Assembly: GCA_035524335.1 (NCBI GenBank)
Contig: DATKPE010000061.1
Coordinates: 72,454-136,453 of the forward strand
Length of the DNA stretch: 64,000 nt
Origin: DATKPE01 sp035524335
Lineage (GTDB): Bacteria > Bacteroidota > Ignavibacteria > UBA10030 > SZUA-254
Direction: 5' to 3'
The position numbers and the translations under genes were made by a program. Shown here in pieces: positions 58,373 through 64,000 of the stretch (the stretch's first letter is position 1; each line of letters starts with the position of its first letter). The notes beneath the pieces are model-generated. The model was given only the letters and a program-made list of their open reading frames with translations, had not been told where the DNA came from and searched no databases.

Positions 58373-59953
58373 TCAGCGGGAACCGGAGTCCGGTCCCTTC
58401 CCCTCCTCGAGAGCTTTTTCGTATTCGTGCTTGTACCGCTTGATGGCGGAGAGGATCGATTCGGCGATGTGCTCCTGCCCCGCGGCGCTTTTCAGAATTT
58501 TCTCGTCGTGCTTGTTCGAAAGATAGGCGGTTTCGATGAGAACGTTCGGCATGGCCGCCCCGACCAGGACATAAAATCCCGCCTGTTTGATGCCGTTGCT
58601 CTGGAGGCCCGTGCGCTTTCCCATTTCCTGCTGGAGCAGATCGGCGAATTTTTCGCTGTACCGGACATACGCATTCTGCGCCATCGTCAGAAGGATGAAA
58701 TTCTCCTCCGTCAGCTCCTGATAATGCGACTGGTATCCCTGCTCAAACTTTACGGAGGCGTTTTCCCGTTCCGCCAGACGGATGGCATTTTCCGTTTTCC
58801 CCGGCCGGAGAAGATAAATTTCGTATCCATTCGTCGGGTTCGGCTTGTGCGGCATCGCGTTGCAGTGAATGCTGATGAACAGCTTGCCGCCTGCCTCGTT
58901 CGCGATCTGTCCGCGCCTGTAGAGTTCGATGAATTCGTCGGTCTTCCGCGTGTAGACCACCTTCACGTCGGGAAGCTGTTTCGTAATCAGTTTGCCGAGT
59001 TTCAGGGCAATGCCGAGGGTGACGTCCTTTTCCTTTGTCCTCCCGGAACCGATGGTGCCGGGATCGTCGCCGCCGTGACCTGCGTCGATCACCACGACGT
59101 CGAGTTTCCAGCGGTTCCGCTCGCGTTCAAGCTGGGATTCGTAGTTCCGGACCTTCCGCGCGGCGAGCTGTTCCACCGACGGTGTGTGGATGGTCAGGAG
59201 AATGTCGTTGCTCCCCTCTGCCGGAATCATCTCGGTACTGCTGACTGCCCCCCTGACCCTGACGGTCAGCTGTACCGATTTCGGAGACTGGAACACCAGC
59301 ACTTTTTTCAGAACGTCGGTGAGCGGAGTCCGCCCGACTGCGCCCGCGTCCGCCTTCGCATTCGCAAGCGTGATATAAATCCAGGAATCGTCCCCCTCCT
59401 GCCTGATCCAGCTCTCATAGTCGGACAATTTCCGGGTGCACCGCAGGCGCAGGAGGTATCCATTGCTCTTTTCCTCGAAGGAAAGGCCGGTGATATCGAA
59501 CGGGGATGGAGCGGCGGGACGGCCGATGGTGATCTGCCGGCGTCCCGGGTCGAATTTGATATCCTCCGGCGCAACATCGTCGAACATTGCGGTGAATTCC
59601 TGCGCCGGAACGAAATAGGATCCGCCGGAAATCTGCACGGGGTGCTGGAGCTGGAGAACGCTCCCGGACCGGCTCTGATCGAAGATGACGACGAAGGAGT
59701 TCCCGCCGCTCACCCGGACGGTGTAGCTCCTGCCGTTTATCTCGAGCCGCTTCGAAGCCTTGTCCACGGTCGTCTGAAGCCGCAGAAGCCGGGCCAGATC
59801 GGTGATGGAAATATACAGCGTGCCGTCGCGGGTCAGACTGGCGACGGAAGACGGATGTGCCGGGGAGGCGTCGAAATGGACCGGGATGGAATTCTGCGCC
59901 AGACCCGCCACAGTGCAGAAGAGAAAACCGAGGATGATGAGGCACCTGTTCAT
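58373..59953 (-). CDS. N-acetylmuramoyl-L-alanine amidase (AmiC-type)
   Basis: 526 aa with a signal peptide (CLIILGFLFCTVAGLA). N-terminal Cu-amine-oxidase-N-like/AMIN region (about 30-250), then the Amidase_3 domain: VVIDAGHGGDDPG, the zinc-site SIHCNA and the catalytic LIETAYLSN. It cuts the amide between MurNAc and the peptide stem to split septal peptidoglycan. The EnvC-like protein at 39422-40618 could be its activator. Five bases separate it from the kinase gene. Confidence 0.92.
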   Translation of the reverse strand: MNRCLIILGFLFCTVAGLAQNSIPVHFDASPAHPSSVASLTRDGTLYISITDLARLLRLQTTVDKASKRLEINGRSYTVRVSGGNSFVVIFDQSRSGSVLQLQHPVQISGGSYFVPAQEFTAMFDDVAPEDIKFDPGRRQITIGRPAAPSPFDITGLSFEEKSNGYLLRLRCTRKLSDYESWIRQEGDDSWIYITLANAKADAGAVGRTPLTDVLKKVLVFQSPKSVQLTVRVRGAVSSTEMIPAEGSNDILLTIHTPSVEQLAARKVRNYESQLERERNRWKLDVVVIDAGHGGDDPGTIGSGRTKEKDVTLGIALKLGKLITKQLPDVKVVYTRKTDEFIELYRRGQIANEAGGKLFISIHCNAMPHKPNPTNGYEIYLLRPGKTENAIRLAERENASVKFEQGYQSHYQELTEENFILLTMAQNAYVRYSEKFADLLQQEMGKRTGLQSNGIKQAGFYVLVGAAMPNVLIETAYLSNKHDEKILKSAAGQEHIAESILSAIKRYKHEYEKALEEGKGPDSGSR

Positions 59954-59958
59954 CGGAT

Positions 59959-60456
59959 TCAGCGATAGTTGACGAACTGAATCGCGAACGGCAGGTCCGC
60001 CTGCCGGATGAGCGCAATCACCGCCTGAAGATCGTCCTTGTTCTTCCCGCTGACGCGGATCTGATCCTCCATGATCTGGGCCTGTACCCGCAGGCCGCTC
60101 TCCTTGATCATCTTTGTGATCACCTTCGCATTGTCCCGGTCAATTCCGTTCTGAAGCGTGATGACCTGCCGGACCGTGCCTCCCGCCGAGGGTTCCACCG
60201 GACCGTACGTCAGCGCCTTCAGGGGGACGTTCCGTTTGACGAACTTCGACTGAAGAATATCGACCACCGCCTTCATTCTGAAATCGTCATCGGAAATCAG
60301 CGTTACCCTGAATTCCTTCTGATTGACTTCGATGGACGTTTTCGATCCCTTGAAGTCGTACCGCTGAATAATTTCCTTGCGCGCCTGGTTGATCGCATTG
60401 TCGACCTCCTGGAGATCGACCTTTGCAACGATATCGAACGACGGATTTTCTGCCAT
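59959..60456 (-). CDS. YajQ-family (DUF520) nucleotide-binding protein
   Basis: 165 aa, the normal length. Matches include FDIVAKVDLQEVDNAINQA near the N-terminus, RYDFKGSK and VQAQIMEDQIRVSGKNKDDLQ. Family members bind nucleotides, and some bind cyclic di-GMP and steer transcription factors; it is not clear that this one does. It lies five bases before the amidase gene, so it may be co-transcribed. Confidence 0.93.
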   Translation of the reverse strand: MAENPSFDIVAKVDLQEVDNAINQARKEIIQRYDFKGSKTSIEVNQKEFRVTLISDDDFRMKAVVDILQSKFVKRNVPLKALTYGPVEPSAGGTVRQVITLQNGIDRDNAKVITKMIKESGLRVQAQIMEDQIRVSGKNKDDLQAVIALIRQADLPFAIQFVNYR

Positions 60457-60480
60457 GGAAATGTGCCTCGACGGACCGGA

Positions 60481-60627
60481 TTAAAAGTGAATGGTGAAAA
60501 TCGCCCGGAGCAGGATCGAACAGAGCCGGAGCCGCGGAAATCCGGTGACGGCGTCGAACCTGCTGTGAACCTCCCGCGAACCGTTCGGCTCGCGGGTGAT
60601 AACGATGACGGAAATCGGTCGTTTCAT
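60481..60627 (-). CDS. Possible small protein (48 aa)
   Basis: MKRPISVIVITREPNGSREV and a hydrophobic C-terminus in the 178-base gap between the saccharopine-dehydrogenase-like gene and yajQ. No Shine-Dalgarno sequence and no recognised relatives, so this may be noise. Confidence 0.2.
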   Translation of the reverse strand: MKRPISVIVITREPNGSREVHSRFDAVTGFPRLRLCSILLRAIFTIHF

Positions 60628-60634
60628 GGCGCGG

Positions 60635-61777
60635 TTACGTGAAAGTTTCACTGATAAGGATTGAACGATTTCGCAGTTCCGCAATCAATGGAGAGAGCGG
60701 AACGCAACTCTCCGGGGGCATGACGCCCCGGGCCGTGATTTTCCCCCCGGCCGCAAACTGCGCGATGACCGAAGTGGGATACGCTGTTGTTCTCATCATC
60801 GCCGTGATGCGGGACGGCGGATCGAACCGGTCGATCATCTGGTAGGTGAGCTCCCCGGTCCTGCCGTTCCGCACACCCGTGATGGTGACCCGCATGAGAA
60901 CGACATCCGGTTGGCCGGACGGAAGTTTCCGCCGCAGCAGCTCCTCAAAAATTTCCCGCGCCGTCCGCACTGTCGATCCGACCATGATCGGTTCGGCGCT
61001 GGCAAAGCCGAGATCCAGGAGCGTTTTGAATTTTTCGCAGTGGCCCGGATAGCGGATGGTTTTATAGTCGAGATCGGCTATCCGCCCTCCGAACATCATG
61101 GGCAGCGTGGATATACCGCCGGACGTGTTGAAGGCCTCGAGTGTGCCGAACGGGGGCGGAAACGTCAGCGTTTCGATATCCGCCATGGAGGGGACCGTCA
61201 TCACCGCCCCGCCGCGGATCACTTCCGCCGGTTCAAGGTATTCGTTTATCAGACCCTCGACGGAGAAAACAAGCTGATAGTTGAGCGGCGGCGCCGGGTT
61301 CTGCGGCAGTCCGCCGACGCGGATGCTGATCCGGCGGACCGACTCGAACGTCGCCGCACCTCCCGCCGCGACAATACAGGCCAGGCCGGGCGCCAGACCG
61401 CAGTTCGGGATCACGATGATTCCGGCCCGGACCGCATCGTTGTGCAGCCGAAGCTGTGCGGTGACCACATCCATATTGCCCCCCAGGTCGCAGAAATGGA
61501 CCCGCGCATCGATCGCAGCCTTCGTCAGCCCGAGGTTGTGGGTGTAGCTGGTCGCTCCGATGACCGCGTCGGAGGAATTCATGAGGGAGCGGAGACTGCC
61601 GGCGTCCGCGATGTCGAGCTGTACCGGCCGGACCGTCCGGCCGATGGCCCGGGCGGCTTCGCGGGCGCGGTCCTCGTCGATGTCGGCAAGCACGATCTCC
61701 TCCGTGCCGGCCGAATGAGAAAGATCATAAGCCGCCGCACTCCCCATCATCCCTGCGCCGATGACAAGATATTTCAA
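60635..61777 (-). CDS. Saccharopine dehydrogenase-like oxidoreductase
   Basis: 380 aa. TTG is the only sensible start, because the Rossmann motif (YLVIGAGMMGSAAAYDL) begins at residue 3. Later sequence (DAVIGATSYTHNLGLTKAAI, NCGLAPGLACIVAA) is typical of the saccharopine dehydrogenase/lysine 6-dehydrogenase family. The likely reaction is NAD(P)-linked amine chemistry on lysine or a related amino acid; specificity is unknown. Its end is marked by a GTGAAA/TTTCAC inverted repeat at 60639-60651. Confidence 0.85.
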   Translation of the reverse strand: MKYLVIGAGMMGSAAAYDLSHSAGTEEIVLADIDEDRAREAARAIGRTVRPVQLDIADAGSLRSLMNSSDAVIGATSYTHNLGLTKAAIDARVHFCDLGGNMDVVTAQLRLHNDAVRAGIIVIPNCGLAPGLACIVAAGGAATFESVRRISIRVGGLPQNPAPPLNYQLVFSVEGLINEYLEPAEVIRGGAVMTVPSMADIETLTFPPPFGTLEAFNTSGGISTLPMMFGGRIADLDYKTIRYPGHCEKFKTLLDLGFASAEPIMVGSTVRTAREIFEELLRRKLPSGQPDVVLMRVTITGVRNGRTGELTYQMIDRFDPPSRITAMMRTTAYPTSVIAQFAAGGKITARGVMPPESCVPLSPLIAELRNRSILISETFT

Positions 61778-61790
61778 TCCGGTGTCCCCG

Positions 61791-62432
61791 TCATTTCAGA
61801 ATCTCGCCCGTTTCCATGCTCCAGAAAAGCAGATCCAGTTCGTCGAGCGGAATACCGATCTGCAGTGCAAATGTATGAAATTTTTTCTCAAGAAGTTTAT
61901 AGCGCCGGGGAGTCAGAGTCGGGGGCAGGCTTCGGATCGCCCCGAGCCGGACCAGATTCTTCAGAATGTGACGGTCCAGAATTGCGAGGTTCCGCCGCCC
62001 GATATTCCTGAGAAAGTGCGACGCCTCCTTCCATCCGATGCCCGGAACATTCCTGACCAGCCACTCGCGGAGCTGTGCATCCGGCGTTGGTGATGTTATT
62101 TCCGCAAATATCCCGGGGAACAGCGGCTTCATACGGATAAGATGCCCGGCTTTTGTCCTGTGGAAGCGGATGTACGCATCCGGGTTTCGCAGAAACGGCT
62201 CGGGATCGATATCGCGTGAGCGGAAGCCGGAATCCCGAAGCCGTTCCACCACTGTCTGCGCGTTGACCGCGGCAGACTGTGGCGTCAGAAGACAGTAGAC
62301 CAGCTCGTAAAAGTATTCCTCCCGTGGTACCCGGCTGAAGTCCGCAAGTCTCCGCCGGATTGCGGCCCTCCGGCGGCGGTAGATCCTCTTCAACTCATCC
62401 TGCGTGAGGGCAGGCGGGCGTTTCCTGCTCAT
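61791..62432 (-). CDS. 8-oxoguanine DNA glycosylase/AP lyase, Ogg2 type
   Basis: 213 aa. Helix-hairpin-helix GPD protein with VPGIGWKEASHFLRN (catalytic Lys135) and ILDRHIL (Asp153), the signature of the archaeal-type Ogg2 enzymes. It excises 8-oxoguanine opposite C and nicks the DNA. It has no iron-sulfur motif, unlike MutY and Nth. Its ATG overlaps the mutY stop by four bases, so mutT-mutY-ogg2 forms one coupled set covering the 8-oxoguanine repair pathway. Confidence 0.87.
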   Translation of the reverse strand: MSRKRPPALTQDELKRIYRRRRAAIRRRLADFSRVPREEYFYELVYCLLTPQSAAVNAQTVVERLRDSGFRSRDIDPEPFLRNPDAYIRFHRTKAGHLIRMKPLFPGIFAEITSPTPDAQLREWLVRNVPGIGWKEASHFLRNIGRRNLAILDRHILKNLVRLGAIRSLPPTLTPRRYKLLEKKFHTFALQIGIPLDELDLLFWSMETGEILK

Positions 62433-63361
62433 CCGGCGAGCCTGATATATTCACAACCGTCCTTCCGGCTCGCGCTGACGATTCCTTCCCGTGCCAGCGT
62501 ACTGAGAAGCGTCTGAAACCACGGAAGATCGCGGCGGGTATAATCGGGTTTGACCGATACCACCAGATCGCGCACGGAAATTTTCCTTCCGCGGGGAAGA
62601 GTCCGGAGTGTTTCGACAAGCTTTCCCCGCCATATCCGCCGGGCAATTCCGCCATACCCCGGCTCGGCACGCCGCGGCTCGGCCCGTTTCCCGCGTTCGC
62701 TGATATGTTCCAGATGCCTCGATCTGCACGCCGGTCTGACCGGACAGGATCCGCAGTGCGGTTTTCGGGCGGTACAGACCAGCGATCCGAAATCCATGAG
62801 GGCCTGGTTCCAGGTATAGGCATTCACCGGAAGCACGGCGCGGGCGGTTTCCCATATGACACGATCGGGTTTCGCGGCGTCGCGGGAAGACATGCGCCAG
62901 AAGAGCCGGGAGATGACGCGCCGGATATTCACATCGACGAGCGGCACCTGCCGCCGGAATGCAAAGCACGCGACAGCATGCGAGGTGTATGGCCCGATAC
63001 CGGAAAGAGTGAGAAGTCCGGCCGGATCCCTCGGCAGGCGGCCGTGGTGCCGTTCGACGACGGCGGCGGCACAATCGCGCAGACGCAGTGCGCGGCTGTT
63101 GTATCCCATCCCCTGCCAGGCCCGGATGATTTCGGCATTCGATGCTCCCGCCAGTTCTCTGAATCCCGGGAACCGCCGGAGAAAGGCGGGGAGTTTCTGT
63201 TCGACGCGCCCGACCTGGGTCTGCTGAAGCATGATTTCGGAAACCAGAATCACATACGGATCGCGCGTCGACCGCCAGAGGAACGAACGGCCGTTCGCGC
63301 TGTACCAGCGGAATAATGTGCGGTGGAGAAATTTGAGCGTTTCAGGACTGGGAGGAGCCAT
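62429..63361 (-). CDS. mutY: A/G-specific adenine DNA glycosylase, short form without Nudix domain
   Basis: 310 aa from the ATG at 63361. It has the catalytic VSEIMLQQTQVGRV, the HhH LSGIGPYTSHAVA, VDVNIRRVISR and the four-Cys iron-sulfur ligand set C-x6-C-x2-C-x5-C in CTARKPHCGSCPVRPAC. Instead of the usual MutT-like C-terminal domain it ends with about 70 residues that look like a winged helix (LVETLRTLPRGRKISVRDL). It removes A paired with 8-oxoG. A Nudix protein is encoded separately by the upstream gene, overlapping by 20 bases. Confidence 0.9.
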   Translation of the reverse strand: MAPPSPETLKFLHRTLFRWYSANGRSFLWRSTRDPYVILVSEIMLQQTQVGRVEQKLPAFLRRFPGFRELAGASNAEIIRAWQGMGYNSRALRLRDCAAAVVERHHGRLPRDPAGLLTLSGIGPYTSHAVACFAFRRQVPLVDVNIRRVISRLFWRMSSRDAAKPDRVIWETARAVLPVNAYTWNQALMDFGSLVCTARKPHCGSCPVRPACRSRHLEHISERGKRAEPRRAEPGYGGIARRIWRGKLVETLRTLPRGRKISVRDLVVSVKPDYTRRDLPWFQTLLSTLAREGIVSASRKDGCEYIRLAG

Positions 63362-63743
63362 GGGCCTCGAGAAGCCGGCGGGCCACCTCCCGGTTTCCTT
63401 CCAGGAGGTCGTATCCGGAGAGCTCGGCGGGAGGAACCCACGCGAGCGACGCAAACACGCGATTTGCCGGTGTGCCGGTAAAGGAAGAGACGGTGAAATA
63501 ATAAACGTCGAATTCGCCTCCGTCGGGGTAGCGGTGCTGGTGTCTGTGGAAGAGGGATCCGACGACCGGTACGATGGAGAGCTCCTCGCGAAGTTCGCGG
63601 ATGAGACATTCTTCCGGCGTCTCGCCGTTCTCCGCTTTTCCCCCGGGGAATTCCCATTTCAGGCCGTACCGGCCACCCTCCCGGCGCTGGCAGAGCAGAA
63701 TGGCGCCGTTGAGGGAAACAATGCCGACTGCGACGGTGTTCAT
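63342..63743 (-). CDS. Nudix hydrolase, MutT/8-oxo-dGTP diphosphatase type
   Basis: 133 aa. The Nudix box is complete (GGKAENGETPEECLIRELRE followed by EL) and the N-terminus (VAVGIVSLNGAILLCQRREG) is MutT-like, so cleansing 8-oxo-dGTP from the nucleotide pool is likely. Other Nudix substrates are possible. Its end overlaps the mutY start by 20 bases, and together with ogg2 it forms a GO-repair cluster. Confidence 0.87.
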   Translation of the reverse strand: MNTVAVGIVSLNGAILLCQRREGGRYGLKWEFPGGKAENGETPEECLIRELREELSIVPVVGSLFHRHQHRYPDGGEFDVYYFTVSSFTGTPANRVFASLAWVPPAELSGYDLLEGNREVARRLLEAHGSSQS

Positions 63744-63836
63744 GTCTTAAAGATAAGGATTGAACGGATGAAACAAAACCGGACCTGCGCTCAGCTGAGG
63801 GCGGATGCAGATCCGGAGTAGGAAAATTTTGATCTA

Positions 63837-64000
63837 ATGCGTACATTGATGCGCATTTCCAACACCTTCGAAAGAAACATGACTCGACCCGAGCATCCCC
63901 GCGCGAATGAACTGCTGGAAAAGGAATTCCCTTGTTTGAACGCCGGGTTCGTCCGGCTGGTGGATTACATGGGCAGTGACGAGGCGATTGTGCAGGCCGC
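63837..64000 (+). CDS. thyX: FAD-dependent thymidylate synthase ThyX, 3' end outside window
   Basis: Only the first 55 codons are present. LLEKEFPCLNAGFVRLVDYM followed by GSDEAIVQAA is the ThyX N-terminus. ATGs at 63837 and 63879 are both possible starts; the latter has AAAGAAA upstream and begins nearer to the usual length. ThyX makes dTMP using reduced flavin and methylenetetrahydrofolate, replacing ThyA. Confidence 0.9.
   Translation, partial: MRTLMRISNTFERNMTRPEHPRANELLEKEFPCLNAGFVRLVDYMGSDEAIVQA

Noticed and set aside
60639..60651. GTGAAAGTTTCAC as a parS site
   Set aside because: It lacks the CACGTG core; it is only an inverted repeat near a gene end.
1..64000. tRNA, rRNA, CRISPR arrays, transposases, prophage
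   Set aside because: No cloverleaf tails, repeat-spacer arrays or transposase/integrase motifs were noticed on either strand by eye.

Overview
The window is about 58% G+C by eye and almost fully coding. It is a chromosomal replication-origin region from a Gram-negative, diderm bacterium. Gram-negative traits are a TolC/RND/adaptor pump, lipoproteins, EnvC-like and AmiC-like envelope proteins and YidC/YidD. DUF4292, a Bacteroidota-type protein usually mislabelled 'asparagine synthetase B', a separate-subunit 2-oxoacid:ferredoxin oxidoreductase, a bacilliredoxin and ThyX point to the Bacteroidota/Chlorobiota/Ignavibacteriota group. Promoters look like ordinary sigma-70 sites (TTGxxx, 17 bp, TAxxxT) rather than the Bacteroidia TTTG/TAnnTTTG type, so I favour an Ignavibacteria-like lineage. 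That placement is inference.

Layout. 1-1.3 kb: two overlapping membrane-protein genes of unknown function, the first cut by the window edge. 1.3-4.2 kb: korDABC on the minus strand, a ferredoxin-linked 2-oxoacid (probably 2-oxoglutarate) oxidoreductase. 4.5-10.8 kb: a tetR-adaptor-RND-TolC efflux operon with a clear promoter and a candidate operator. 10.9-14.5 kb: bacilliredoxin, typA/bipA and an aminotransferase. 14.5-23.0 kb: minus-strand rpmH-rnpA-yidD-yidC, a terminator, then mnmE-mnmG-rsmG-murQ-DUF2461. Two parS-type sites flank mnmG. 23.1-32.5 kb: oriC with DnaA boxes on both sides of dnaA, then dnaN-recF-DUF721-gyrB-gyrA.

32.5-44.6 kb: histidine ammonia-lyase and adenosine deaminase (overlapping genes), a lipoprotein, a YbgF/CpoB-like protein, a TPR/DUF4292/EnvC-like envelope operon, a phosphoesterase, and an unknown exported protein paired with a TPR protein. 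44.7-52.6 kb: metabolic genes including an MBL-rhodanese persulfide dioxygenase, family-5 uracil-DNA glycosylase, SDR, trans-sulfuration-type lyase, threonine dehydratase-like enzyme, zinc-type dehydrogenase and pckA. 52.8-56.9 kb: a POT-like transporter, a candidate structured RNA ending in a strong terminator, and a DtxR-family regulator/mntH/usp operon behind a perfect 20-bp palindrome. 56.8-63.7 kb: a minus-strand run with oxidative-DNA-damage genes first (mutT, a Nudix-less mutY, ogg2), then a saccharopine-dehydrogenase-like protein, yajQ, an AmiC-type amidase and a histidine kinase with a CxxCH haem-c motif. The window ends inside thyX.

Thirteen neighbouring gene pairs overlap by exactly four bases (ATGA or GTGA type), so translational coupling is common. 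I saw no rRNA, tRNA, CRISPR array, transposase or phage gene. The points most worth a second look are the structured RNA ahead of dtxR-mntH, the two parS sites without parAB, the two-sided origin, the haem-c kinase, the short MutY cluster, and the unknown exported protein plus TPR pair.
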